A stretch of 64,000 nt of DNA from Agrostemma githago. Taxonomy: Eukaryota; Streptophyta; Magnoliopsida; Caryophyllales; Caryophyllaceae. The position numbers and the translations under genes were made by a program. The first letter of the stretch is position 1. Each line of letters begins with the position of its first letter. The stretch is taken from assembly GCA_958450325.1 (NCBI GenBank), contig OY288248.1, positions 2,542,001 to 2,606,000 on the forward strand. Reading direction: 5' to 3'. Below, in pieces: positions 33,597 to 44,623 of this stretch. The notes under the pieces were generated by a model that saw only the letters and a program-made list of their open reading frames with translations, was not told where the DNA came from and did no database searches.

Positions 33597-36480
33597 GTGT
33601 CAGAGGGTTCAAATATTCATTATTAGGCATTCCAATCCTATCCCCAAGTTTTCGTAAAAAAATTCGTGTTTATATCAACTTTCTCCGTTTATGAAAAATA
33701 GCAAAAAAACGATCGATTTTGAAGGTTATTATCCACGTTTTTTGGGCCTTTTGGGTCCCGAAATAAAATGATTCCAAATTCACGCCAAACAAACTCCACA
33801 CCAAACGAAATGCCCTGTGTAATATGAGAGTCATTTGGTTTTAAATCGGAACGTTTAAGAGCCAAAGTTTTATCGTTTGAGAGGTGTCGGAAGCAGTCAA
33901 AACAAGTGTTATATTCAATTTTAGAGGGTTCGAATAATCATTATTTGGCATTCAAAACATATCCACAACTTTTCGTCAAAAAAAAAATTGCATTTAGATC
34001 AACTTTCCCCGTTTAAGAAAAAAAGCAAAAAACGATCAATTTTGAAGGTTATTATCCACGTTTTTTGGGCCTTTTGGGTCCCGAAATAAAATGGTTCCAC
34101 ATTCGCGCCAAACAAAGACCACACCAAATAAAATGTCCCGTTGTAATATGAGGGTCCATTTGGTTTTAAATCGGGACCTTTAAGAGCCATAGTTTTATCG
34201 TTTTAGGGGTGTTGGAATCAGTCGAAACAATAGTTATATTCTATTTTATAACGTGTCAGAGGGTTCGAATACTCATTACAAGGCATTCTAAACCTATCTA
34301 AAACTTTTTGTCAAAAATTTGCATTTAGATCAACTTTCTCCATTTACGAAAAATTGCAAAAAACGATCGATTTTGAAGGTTATTATCCACGTTTTTTTGC
34401 CTTTTGGGTCTCGAAATAAAATGGTTCCAAATTCGCGCCAAACAAACCCTACACCAAATGAAATGTCCCAGTGTAATATGAGGGTCATTTGGTTTTAAAT
34501 CGGGACTTTTAAGAGCCATTGTTTTATCGTTTGAGAGGTGTCGGAATCAGTCGAAAGAAGTAGTGTTATATTAGATTTTATATCGTGTCAGAGGATTCGA
34601 ATACTCATTATTAGGCATTCCAAACCTATCCCCAAGTTTTCGTCAAAAAAAATCGCGTTTAGATCAACTTTCCCCGTTTACGAAAAATAGAAAAAAAACG
34701 ATCGATTTTGAAGGTTATTATCCACGATTTTTTGGGCTTTTGGGTCCCGAAATAAAATGATTCCAAATTCGCGCCAAACAAACTCCACATCAAATGAAAT
34801 GTCCCAGTGTAATATGAGGGTCATTTGATTTTAAATCGGGACCTCTAAGTGTCATAATTTTATCGTTTAAGAAGTGTCGGATTTAGTCGAAACAAGTGTT
34901 ATATTCCATTTTATATTGTGTCAGAAGGTTCGAATACTCATTATTAGGCATTCTAAACATATCTCCAAGTTTTCGTCAAAAAAAAATCGCGTTTAGATCA
35001 ACTTTTCCTATTTACGGAAAATAGCATAAAATGATCGATTTTGAAGGTTATTATCCACGTTTTTTGAGCCTTTTGGGTCTCGAAATAAAATGGTTCCAAA
35101 TTCGCACCAAACAAACTCCACACCAAATGAAATGTCCTGGTGTATTATGGGGGTCATTTGATTTTAAATCGGGACCTTTAAGAGCCATAATTTTATCGTT
35201 TGAGAAGTGCCGTAATCAGTCGAAACAAGTGTTATATACTATTTTATAACGTGTCAGAGAGTTCGAATAATCATTATTAAGCATTCTAAACCTATCCACA
35301 AGTTTTCGTCAAAAAAAATTCGCATTTAGATCATCTTTTCCTGTTTACGAAAAATTGCAAAAAACGATCAATTTTGAAGGTTATTTATCCACGTTTTTTC
35401 GGCCTTTTGGATTTCGAAATAAAATGGTTCCAAATTCGCATCAAACAAACCCTTCACCAAATGAAATTTCTTAGTGTAATATGAGGGTCATTTGGTTTTA
35501 AATACGAACCTTTAAGAGCAATAGTTTTATCGTTTGAGAGGTGTCGGAATCAGTCGAAACAAGTGTTATATTCCATTTCGTATCGTGTCAGAAGGTTCGA
35601 ATAGTCATTATTTAGCATTCTAAACCTATCTACAACTTTTTGTCAAAAAAAAATTCGCGTTTAGATCAACTTTCCCCGTTTACAAAAAATAGCAAAAAAC
35701 GATCGATTTTGAAGGTTTCGAAATAAAATGGTTCCGATCCACGTTTTTTGGGCCTTTTGGGTTTCAAAATAAAGTGGTTCCAAATTCACGCCAAACAAAC
35801 TCCACACCAAACAAAATGTCCCGGTGTAATATGAGGCTCATTTGGTTTTAAATCGGAACCTTTAAGAGCCATAGTTTTATCGTTTGAGAAGTGTCGGAAT
35901 CAGTCGAAACAAGTGTTATATTCTATTTTATATCGTGTCAGAGGGTTCGAATAATTATTATTAGGCATTCTAAACATATCAACAAGTTTTTGTCAAAAAA
36001 AAATCGCGTTTAGATCAACTTTCAATGTTTACGAAAAATAGCAAAAAACGATCGATTTTGAAGATTATTATCCACGTTTTTTGGGCCTTTTGGGTCCTGA
36101 AATAAAATGGTTCCAAATTCGCGCCAAACAAACCCCACACCAAATGAAATGTTCCGATGTAATATGAGGATCATTTGGTTTTAAATCGGGACCTTTAAGT
36201 GTCATAATTTTATCGTTGAGAGGTGTCGGAATCAGTCGAAACAAGTGTTATATTCCATTTTATTTCGTGTAAGAGGGTTCGAATACTCATTATTAGGCAT
36301 TCAAAATATGTCCACAAGTTTTTGTTAAAAAAAATCGCGTTTAGATCAACTTTCACTGTTTACGAGAAATAACAAAAAACGATTGATTTTGAAGGTTATT
36401 ATCCACGTTTTTTTGCCTTTTGGGTCCCAAAATAAAATGGTTCCCAATTCGCGTCAAACAAACACCACACCAAAATGAAA

Positions 36481-38100
36481 TGTTACATTTTGGGCCTTTA
36501 TTGTTACATTTTTTTCATTTGTGTTAATTATGTCACGATTAATTTCAACAAAGGATACACTTGATCGCATTATAATATACTAGTATCTAGGAAAAGAGAC
36601 GTACCTGAGGTCTATTATTCGGAGTATCTAGTCTTTACCATTGGACCAAGACATCTTCAATAGATAATTTAACGTATTAACAATGACGAATTAATTATAC
36701 ATTTTAGAGCGGGATAGCGTATCACATTGCATATACGTTCGTTTTAAAACGTTAAGAGGTTAAATAACATTTTATGTGATTAGATTAGATGAAATATATG
36801 TTTTTTTTGTATTCCTCATTATTTTAGTTTTATCCTATTCTTATTATTTGATATTTATAAGATTAAAACATATACATGAATTTATTTTTTTTATCACTTG
36901 TCACTACTAGTACACCTTGCATTTGACTTGCTAATTAAGAGTATTAATTAAAGGCAATGCATGTTTAATTTACTCATAATTAAACTTGAAAATTTAATTA
37001 AACTTGAGGATAATCTTAATTATTGAAAACCATTATACTAAGAAAGTTGAGGATAATCTAAATTATTCACAACCATAGATCAGATAATAATCTCTAGACC
37101 TAGTACCTCGTACATATGATATGATTCAAACTGACCCGACAGAATCTGACCCGATGAAACCGTAACAATGCAACCCGAGAATCAATAACTACACCCGATG
37201 TGACCAAACCCAACTTGAACTGACTCGACATAAGCTTGACCCGATATGTTATTGTCGAGTTTACTTTCCATTGATTTGGATTTTTGATATTTATTGATCA
37301 AATAAGTAAACTGAAATGTCGCGTTAAATAGAGTTTTCATAGGGAGTTATATTCAAAGTCTAGAGTTGAATAATTGATACAGTATTGAAAAAAAAACAAG
37401 AAAATATTATTCAAAGTTGGAAGTGAATTTTTCTTGAATAATTAATTCCACCAACAAATGACTTTGAATAATTAAATTCTACTCAAAATTACAAGACTAG
37501 TAGCGTGACATGCATGGAGTATAATTTAGACTTTTGATTAGGGTTTCAAATGTGTGAAACTCACTTCATGAATTTGGTTCGGTCAAAACTCGGCTGAAAT
37601 TGTAATCACAAACCAAGGTTGACCTAATCTGAGTCGAGCTAGCTTTACTTGGACCTCATGTTTATTCGAGCATTTTATTTTATTTTTTCTAATTTAAATA
37701 TATATTTTATGATTAATTATGAAATAATTTAAAACCGTCTATTATTAGTTTTTGTGTACCTCGTATATGAAATAAAGTTGAATAATTCTCACAATCTCAC
37801 GTATATGAAAATTGACCAAATAAAAAGAAAAATATTAAGTATCCATCACATGAAAATAAGACGAAAGTTGACCAAATTTATATATTCAAACAAGTTTTCG
37901 AATTGTTTGATTATTTGTAAATGTATATGTCAATTCATACATATTTTTTTTATTATATATATACATGTATATATTAGTGCTCCACTAGACCAAAGAAGGG
38001 CACATAATAACAGTCATTTGAAAACCATAAATATTACTCCGTAATCCGTATTACTACTACATAAAAGTTTTTAAAGAAAATTATTCGTTTTATTATTATC
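36481..38100. other. Intergenic DNA and GH3 5' flank
   Basis: No gene was recognised. A stretch near 37130-37260 is rich in gacccga words, which also occur at about 44060-44140 and 48040-48250. AT-rich leader sequence follows, with TA runs near 37952 that could serve as a TATA region for the GH3 gene. No clear TGTCTC auxin-response element was noticed. Confidence 0.45.
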
Positions 38101-38113
38101 ATGGCGTCTCGAG

Positions 38114-38152
<39 letters not shown>

Positions 38153-40366
38153 GTAAGGATTGCGATGATACTTATGAAGTATCATCGCAATTCATAGAAG
38201 AAATGACGATGAAATGTGAGGAGATCCAAGTACAAGTTTTGACGGATATCCTAAGCCAAAATATCGAGGCAGAGTACTTAAAACAACACGGGTTGTTACA
38301 TGGGAAGTTTGATCGAGGAATGTTCAAACGTAACGTGCCTATAGTCACCTACAAGGATATAAAGTCTTATATCATGCGTATATATAACGGGGATTTTTCT
38401 CCTATTTTATGTGCTCAACCTTTTTCCGAGTTATGGCTTAGGTATTTTTTTTACCTTTTTTTAAAATAAAAAGTTGATATATACATCTGTTTTAAATAAG
38501 AATGTGTATATTAACGTGCATTAAATATAATAATGTGGATCCGTGCAGCTCGGGGACGTCGGAGGGACAAGGGAAGTTGCTACCGGCAACTTACGATGAG
38601 ATGGTCCGACGTGATTCGTTGCTCAGGGCTGTAACGCCTTTTATAAAACGGTTTTATTTCTTCCTTTCGATCTATGGCTTTTATATTTCTTCATTTAGAA
38701 ATTGGAATCATTCACATCAGGTCAACTTTACTAAAATTAGTAACGAGTAAAACTGTCTTGACCTAACGTTTTTTTTTGTGTTATTTTTATTGTAGACGAA
38801 TTGAGGATGCGACAAAACCAAAGAAAGGGAAGGCCTTGAGCTTCCTAATAACAAGAGAAGAAATTGTGACACCCGGTGGGCTAATCGCCCACCCGGGATT
38901 AAATAGCGTCTTTAAAAATCCCGAGTTTTATAGGGACAGTCCGTACCCTAACAACACCAATACTAGCCCGATAGAAGCGATATATTGCCCCGATCACTTT
39001 CAATCCATATACACACAATTATTATGCGGGTTTTACCAACGTCATGACGTAACTAATATTAGAGCGGTCTTTTGTTCGAACATTATTTGGGCCATAAACT
39101 TCCTAAAAACCCATTATTCCGAGTTATGTCACGATATCTCGTTAGGTCAATTAAGCCCAAATATTTTGGACCCGTCTTTACGGGCCTATATGGTTAAGAC
39201 CTTTACTAAAAACCCGAATCCCGGGTTGGGAAAAGTGATTGAAGATGCATGTTTGGGTGATAATTGGAGTGGGCTACTTAGAAAAATTTGGCCCAATGTT
39301 AAGTATATGGAGACTGTTGTGACCGGGTCCATGGCCCAGTATATACCGATGTTGAATTATTATAGTGGCGGGTTGCCTTTGGCGAGTATTAAGTATTCGT
39401 CTTCGGAATGTGATTTGGGTTTTAACTTGAATCCGATGTGTGACCCGTTTGATGTTGCTTATACCATAATGCCGAACATGGCTTATTACGAGTTTCTCCC
39501 CCTCGAATCCTCGGGGTATGGTTCTTTGGAGACGGTTGATTTAGCGAACGTGGAATTGGGTAAGGAGTACGAGCCCGTGGTCACCACTTATTGCGGTTTG
39601 TACCGGTAAGTTATTCCTAAATTTCAAAACACCTGACGCGACTATAATAATTCAAAATATCACAGATTCTTTATATTCTAAAACAAAAATCAAGGGATAA
39701 AACGTTAGTGAAATATAGAAATATATTACGCACTAATCTATTTATTGTCGTTAATGTTTGTAATTAAGGTATCGAATGGGAGACGTGCTTTCGCCAACAA
39801 GTTTCTACAACTCGACCCCACAATTCAAGTTCGTGAGGAAACGGAACGTGTTACTAACCATAGACTTCGCCATAACAACGGAAATCGAACTCCAAAACGC
39901 GATAGATAACGCTTCAATAATTCTCCGCCCTCACGGGACCAAAATAATCGACTACACGAGCTCCCCGGACATAACCAAGATCCCGGGCCACTACGTGGTC
40001 TACATTGAACTAATCACGACAATTACTACTACTAATAATAATAATAATTGGGCCAATAAGTGGGCCGATGAGGCGGACATATTGGCCCAATGTTGTTTCA
40101 CTATGGAGGGTTGTTTTGGGGTCCAATATCGAAATGGTAGGGTCGATGAGTCCATCGGCCCGCTTGAAATTAGGGTTTTGAAACCCGGGACGTTCGAGAA
40201 AGTCCGAGATTACGCGATCGTCAACACCGGGGCGTCTTTTGTACAATTTAAGATGCCAAGATGTGTGAATTCATTGCCTATGTTAGAGGTGCTAAATGAT
40301 GGAGTCATCTCAACTCACTTTAGCCCTTCTATACCTTCTATAGCACATAATTGGTCTTCCAATTAA
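38101..40366 (+). CDS. GH3: GH3-family acyl-acid amido synthetase, divergent
   Basis: GH3 enzymes adenylate acyl acids such as indole-3-acetate and join them to amino acids in the cytosol, controlling active hormone levels. Exons 38101-38441, 38549-38650, 38796-39605 and 39769-40366 join in phase to 616 residues, normal for the family. ATP-binding motifs are present: SSGTSEG (114-120), YSSSE (348-352) and YRMGD (419-423). The C-terminal domain has QFKMPRCV. FIEEMT near the start and STHFSPSIP at the end match group II (auxin-type) GH3s rather than JAR1. Oddities: a 12-Asn run (residues 6-17) from an AAT microsatellite, a second Asn run near residue 505, and FAITTEIEL where typical enzymes have a conserved SDKT-E segment after NVLLSI. 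The substrate cannot be assigned. Coding DNA is more GC-rich than the flanks. Confidence 0.9.
38116..38151 (+). repeat. (AAT)12 coding microsatellite in GH3
   Basis: Twelve AAT codons encode twelve Asn directly after MASRD. Repeat length is likely variable between individuals, because such runs slip during replication. Confidence 0.9.
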
Positions 40367-40523
40367 GGACCTTTAATTAAAAGGTTATTACTCCCAAAAT
40401 AATCGCTTTTTAGATCTCGAATGTTTAATTGAGTGATTAATTCCTTTATACCGTATTCTATACTAGCGGATCTCGATGATCGATCTCGTTGTATATTATT
40501 TGTGAGAAAATATTTAATAAAAG

Positions 40524-40695
40524 TCCAGTGATTAAAACTTGTGGTCATCAGTTCAAAGGTATCAGGTTCAACCTCTTGCAAGCGCGAACTTGTGGGAGTT
40601 GTATGGTTTGAGACTATGTCTTCTGGACTTAGAATCTGTCGCCAACAGACAATTTACCTGGTGTGCGTGGTTTGCAGGCATCCCTCATCATTAAA
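40524..40695 (+). mobile_element. tRNA-derived SINE (different family)
   Basis: A-box-like ccagtgattaaaacttgtgg and B-box-like aggttcaacctc lie about 50 bp apart. They are followed by a unique region (ctatgtcttctggacttag, acagacaatttacctggtgt) and an A run at about 40694. This order resembles plant Au-type SINEs. Target duplications were not clear. Confidence 0.5.
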
Positions 40696-40918
40696 AAAAA
40701 TTAACAAATGACCAAAATTGAGGATATTAATGAAAAATAGATTTGACTTACAAAATAAAAAGTAACCACCCTGATATGTGAGAGGTTACCGTCTCACAAA
40801 AATTTTTGTGTACAAAAGTATGTCTTCTGAGAGACTGTCTCGACTCAATAATGCTATTGAGAAACCGTGACTCTAGATTTATTGGGTTGACTCAAAACAT
40901 GAATTAATTTAAGAAAAA

Positions 40919-41890
40919 TCAGAAGAAATGATGTTTTTTGTGGTGGGCATGGCTTCCCTCGGCCTCCCTCCGCTCCTCCTTAGATTCCTTCTTCTCATGA
41001 TGCTCATGGAACGCAAACCCACCCGATGCAACCGCCCCCACTGCCGCCACCTCTTCCGATATCTTGTGCCTGCGTGCATGCTCAGGGTCCTTTTTCACTT
41101 GATGCTTCTCATGCTGTCATTTTCACCAAAAAAAAATTAACAAAATGGTGTTAAATTCATTTATTTTGCTAAACCGCTGTCTACCCTGGCAGCGGTTTAG
41201 CAGAAGGGAACTGAAAGGAAAAAAGTGTAATTAGTTTGAAACGGGTGAGTTAAATACCAAAGCGTAACCACCGGCGGCAACAGCAGCAAGGGCACCAAGC
41301 TCCTCAAGGTGCTTGTGGTGCTTCTCTTCTTTCTCATAGTTCCTGTGTGCCTCAGCCTCCTCACTTCTTTCACCATATTGATTGCCATAGCTCGTGGCGT
41401 CTGAACCATACCGGTCCCCTCCACTTGAGCCACCATACCCACCACCCTCAGCTGAGCCATACCCGCTTGTCTGTGAACCATAGCGGTTAGCCTCAGGGGC
41501 CTGGCCGTATTGGTTGCCATAGCTCGGATTGTTAGGGGGCTGACCGTATTGGTTTCCATAGCTCGGGTTGTTAGGAGGCTGGCCATATTGGTTGCCATAG
41601 CTCGGGTTGTTAGGAGGCTGGTCGTATTGGTTTCCATAGCTCGGGTTGTTAGGAGGCTGGCCATAGCTCGGGTTGTTGGGGGGCTGGCCGCCATATTGAT
41701 TGCCATAACTCGGGTTGTTAGGGGCCTGGTCATATTGATTGCCATAGCTCGGGTTGTTGGGGGGCTGGCCGTATGGGTTGTTGCCATAGCTTGGGTTATT
41801 TGAACCGTACTGGTTGGCTTCATCTGAGCCATAGCGGTTCTCATTATCGCTGTGATGGTGGTGGTGGAAGAGACCTCTGTCTGAAGACAT
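40919..41890 (-). CDS. ASR2: ASR protein with NNPSYGNQYGQPP repeats
   Basis: Exon 1 (41258-41890) and exon 2 (40919-41113) join in phase 0 to 275 residues, more than twice the usual ASR length. The His-rich start MSSDRGLFHHHHH is followed by about 150 residues of low complexity. These include eight copies of an NNPSYGNQYGQPP-like unit, some shortened, and then a YGS/GGGYGG tail. The ABA/WDS domain follows (KHHKHLEELGALAA, then HEKHQVKKDPEHARRHK, and GGFAFHEHHEKKE) and the protein ends HHFF. The domain and intron position match ASR1. The ATG at 41890 is preferred over an upstream in-frame ATG at 41965, because the paralogue begins with the same MSSDRGLFHH and a TATA-like box lies between. The repeat part is Tyr/Asn/Gly/Gln rich, like prion-like domains. 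Its function is unknown. Confidence 0.88.
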
Positions 41891-41969
41891 TTTGTTAGAA
41901 GAAAAAATGGTAGAGAATGTTGTTGTTGTGTGGTGAAGATAATGTATCATGTATGTGGATGACAAAGGA

Positions 41970-41980
41970 GTATACTTATA
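41970..41980 (-). promoter_or_regulatory. Probable TATA box of ASR2
   Basis: The minus strand reads actataagtata about 80-90 bp upstream of the ATG at 41890. It lies between the two candidate start codons' distances typical of plant leaders and favours the downstream ATG. Confidence 0.4.
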
Positions 41981-42059
41981 GTCTTATTACTACACTATTA
42001 TGATACCAGTCGATATCTGTTAACACGGATATATTCGTCTTATAAGACAGGTCAAACTG

Positions 42060-42340
42060 TACCACTGGCGTGAAATGATTGGTAGATTCGTGGATAATAC
42101 GAGCGAGGAACAGACGAACAGTAAGAAGATGCCCACTTGGTAGTAGTCGGCATTCCGAAAAACCACATGTAATCAGACTATTCAAAGTGAGTAGTAAGTA
42201 ATACAGAAAGTGACACTGCCTTGTTTCTTCTAACTTTAATTTCTGATCATTTGTTTTATTCTTGATTCAGATTGGAGCACAATAATGTTACTTTCAATAT
42301 CACTGTTTCTAATCGGTTCAACTCGCACACGTTGCCACGG
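42060..42340 (-). promoter_or_regulatory. Duplicated ASR upstream block (ASR2 copy)
   Basis: Phrases in the same order appear here and at 43960-44340 upstream of ASR3: tggataatacgagcgaggaa versus gggtaacacgagcgagcaat; agtaagaagatg versus agtaagatg; cttgtttcttctaacttta versus ttttgtttcttctacttca; and gattggagcacaataatg versus gattggaggacaatgct. The tandem duplication therefore carried the promoter region. The ACGTG core seen upstream of ASR3 is changed here to tcgtgga. Confidence 0.65.
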
Positions 42341-42807
42341 CTATAATCTTGATTCTTGAGCATCTTGGTGGCCTGGCCGCCAACGTAACTCGAGAAAAAT
42401 CAGAATGACCCACTTGTCTCGTTCTTAGCTTCCGCTGAAGTTAGGTACCGTGTGATGGCAGTTGCTACAATGTGAGGTTAAGTAAATGCAATATCTGCTA
42501 TCTGTTGTCGATCAGCTCGCAAATCTGTGTTTCACGAGCGTTAGTACACTGAGGGTGACTGTCATCTTATGTTCATATCAATTGACGGATGCATATAAAA
42601 AATACTCGTATTAGATATATAAATAATAAGACAAATGAATGGACAGAAAGAGTACGAGGTGCAAACTAAACCGGTGTAGCTTATGGGACGGCGAGGAGGG
42701 GAATATTAACGCCTAGCTATATAAGCTACGGAGTACTGTACTACATTTATTGATCGATCCCTAACACTATTCCGTAGTCTAAATAGTATTAATCGGACAG
42801 GATTATA

Positions 42808-43720
42808 TTAGAACAAGTGGTGCTTGTGGTGGCCTCCCTCGGCCTCCCTTCGCTCCTCCCTATCTTCCTTTCTCTCGTGACGTTCATGTAACGCAAACCC
42901 ACCAGCCGCAGCTGCACCCGCTTCTGCAATCTCTTGTGCTAGCTTGTGCCTGTGTTCATGCCCAGGGTCCTTCTTGCCTTCATGCTTCTCATGCTGTCAT
43001 TTTCACCATTATCACATCACACAACGTATACATTGCACGAGTTAAAACTAGTCTTAATTAGCTCCGAAATCAAAGAAAGAGCCAACGTGAGGAGGATGAA
43101 AATTATACCAAAGCATAACCACCCGCGGCTGCAGCAGCAAGCCCACCAAGCTCCTCAAGGTGCTTGTGGTGCTTCTCCTCCTTCTCATATTTGTCGTCAT
43201 CTGAACCATAGCGGTTGCCTCCAGTTGAGCCGTACCCACCAGCAGCAGCCCCCGAGCCATAGCTGTCAGTGCCAGCAGAGCCATACGACTGATTGCCATA
43301 GCTCGTGTTGTCTGATGAACCATATCGGTTACCCTGAGTGGCCTGGCCCCCATACTCACTGCCATAGCTCGTGTTGTCTGAGCCATATCGCTTACCCTCA
43401 GTGGCCTGGCCGCCATACTGACTGCCATAGCCGGTGTTGTCAGAGCCATACTGGGCCTGGCCGCCATACTGACTGCCATAGCTCGTGTTGTCAGAGCCAT
43501 ATCGCTTACCCTCAGTGGCCTGGCCACCATACTGACTGCCATAGCCAGTGTTGTCAGAGCCATACTGGGCCTGGCCACCATATTGACTGCCATAGCTCGT
43601 GTTGTCTGAACCATAGCGGTTGGAATCAGTTGAGCCATAACCACCGGTCTGAGTCGTTGAGCCATAGCGGTTATCATCGTCGCTCTGACGATGGTGGAAG
43701 AGACCTCGGTCCGAAGACAT
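42808..43720 (-). CDS. ASR3: ASR protein with YGSDNTSYGSQYGGQA repeats
   Basis: Exon 1 (43109-43720) and exon 2 (42808-42993) join in phase 0 to 265 residues. It starts MSSDRGLFHHRQSDDDNRYG, then carries about 120 residues of tandem repeats. The unit is YGSDNTSYGSQYGGQA, alternating with YGSDNTGYGSQYGGQA, and TEGKR linkers create a longer period of about 37 residues. A Ser/Gly/Ala tail (SGAAAGGYGSTGG) leads into the ABA/WDS domain (KHHKHLEELGGLAA, HEKHEGKKDPGHEHRHK, GGFALHERHERKE) and the end HHKHHLF. It sits 918 bp upstream of ASR2 on the same strand and is its tandem paralogue. The low-complexity units of the two differ in sequence, so they expanded independently. The higher-order period suggests recent unequal exchange. 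Confidence 0.88.
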
Positions 43721-43790
43721 TTTGTTAAAGAGAAATGGTGGGAAATGTTGTTAAAGAAAAGATGGTGTTGATGAAAGAACAAAGTGTACC

Positions 43791-43801
43791 TTTTTATATA
43801 C
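43791..43801 (-). promoter_or_regulatory. TATA box of ASR3
   Basis: The minus strand reads gtatataaaaag, a near-consensus TATA box 71-81 bp upstream of the start codon. Confidence 0.65.
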
Positions 43802-43959
43802 TGCAAACACATTACTAATTTACTATGTTAAGCACAAAACAGGGTAAAAAAGTACCACATATTTTGATAGATGGAACAATTTTTTCTCTAGTCCTCTCAA
43901 ACATTTTGCCCATTTTTTATTTTAAAACGGATGTATATGAGTATATCCATCGTAAACAA

Positions 43960-44340
43960 GAATTTGTACTCCAACGTGAAATTATCGGTACATACGTGGG
44001 TAACACGAGCGAGCAATAGTAAGATGTCGGTAGTTGGGAGAAATATTTTCTAACCCTTACCTAGCCCGACTCATGCTCATATAACCCAACACGTATTTGA
44101 CCTGACCCATGACCCAACCCATGTAACCCATTTGACAGGGCTAAGAGTGAGTAATACCCAAAGTAAGCTTTTGTTTCTTCTACTTCAATTTCGAGCCAGT
44201 TATTTCCAATTGATCGTGTGTTTTATTCCCGATTGGAGGACAATGCTACTTTCAAGTTTCAATATCAGTATATAACTGTTTTTCTTGTAAAGAAAATGAA
44301 AATATCACCATTACGGGTTTGTTCACCTCGCACATTTCTG
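43960..44340 (-). promoter_or_regulatory. Duplicated ASR upstream block with ABRE-like core (ASR3 copy)
   Basis: Homologous to 42060-42340 (see that entry). It includes tacgtggg at 43993-44000, an ACGT-core element of the ABRE type, about 275 bp upstream of the ATG. ABREs mediate abscisic-acid responses, which would fit an ASR gene. Actual use of the site is inferred. Confidence 0.5.
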
Positions 44341-44623
44341 TATGATGAGCTCCCAAGGCCATAGCCCAAAGATTCTCGAATAATCGGGGACTTGATCTAT
44401 TAAGCCATCGAGAGGTTCCATGGTACCAACCAATGCTGTCATGCTTTTTAATCAACAAAATATGTGCAACACCTTGATCGTGTTTACAATATACGGAGTA
44501 AACAACAATATTTGTGTTCCTAAGTCGTCAGATGAGACGAGACCATCACTATTTTTAACTCGCTTTCCGCGTTGATAAATCTGAAATTGAGGTGCCAAGA
44601 ATATGGCAGATCAACTATCCCAC

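Larger units (their letters stand above)
28396..36480 (+). repeat. Satellite array B, ~333-bp unit, with insertions
   Basis: After subtracting the inserted elements, about 4.7 kb or fourteen units remain. The phrase gattttgaaggtta recurs near 28690, 29030, 33714, 34038, 34368, 34703, 35035, 35373 and 36386, with variants near 35705 and 36053 and others split by insertions. Spacing is 324-348 bp. Typical wording is cggtgtaatatgagggtcat, ggttttaaatcgggaccttt, atcgtttgagaggtgtcgg and cgcgtttagatcaact. One unit near 35705-35745 contains a short internal duplication (cgaaataaaatggttccgat). No conserved reading frame exists. Confidence 0.85.

Noticed and set aside
37130..37260. Regulatory array of gacccga words
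   Set aside because: Similar degenerate words occur at several intergenic places in the window and look like old dispersed repeat debris.
41197..41844. Alternative frames across the ASR2 and ASR3 repeat exons (for example Thr/Arg/Met-rich)
   Set aside because: They are frame shadows of a tandem repeat. The Tyr/Gly/Asn frame joins to the ABA/WDS domain with proper splice sites.
41890..41965. Upstream in-frame ATG for ASR2
   Set aside because: The paralogue starts at the same MSSDRGLF position, and the intervening residues look like untranslated leader.
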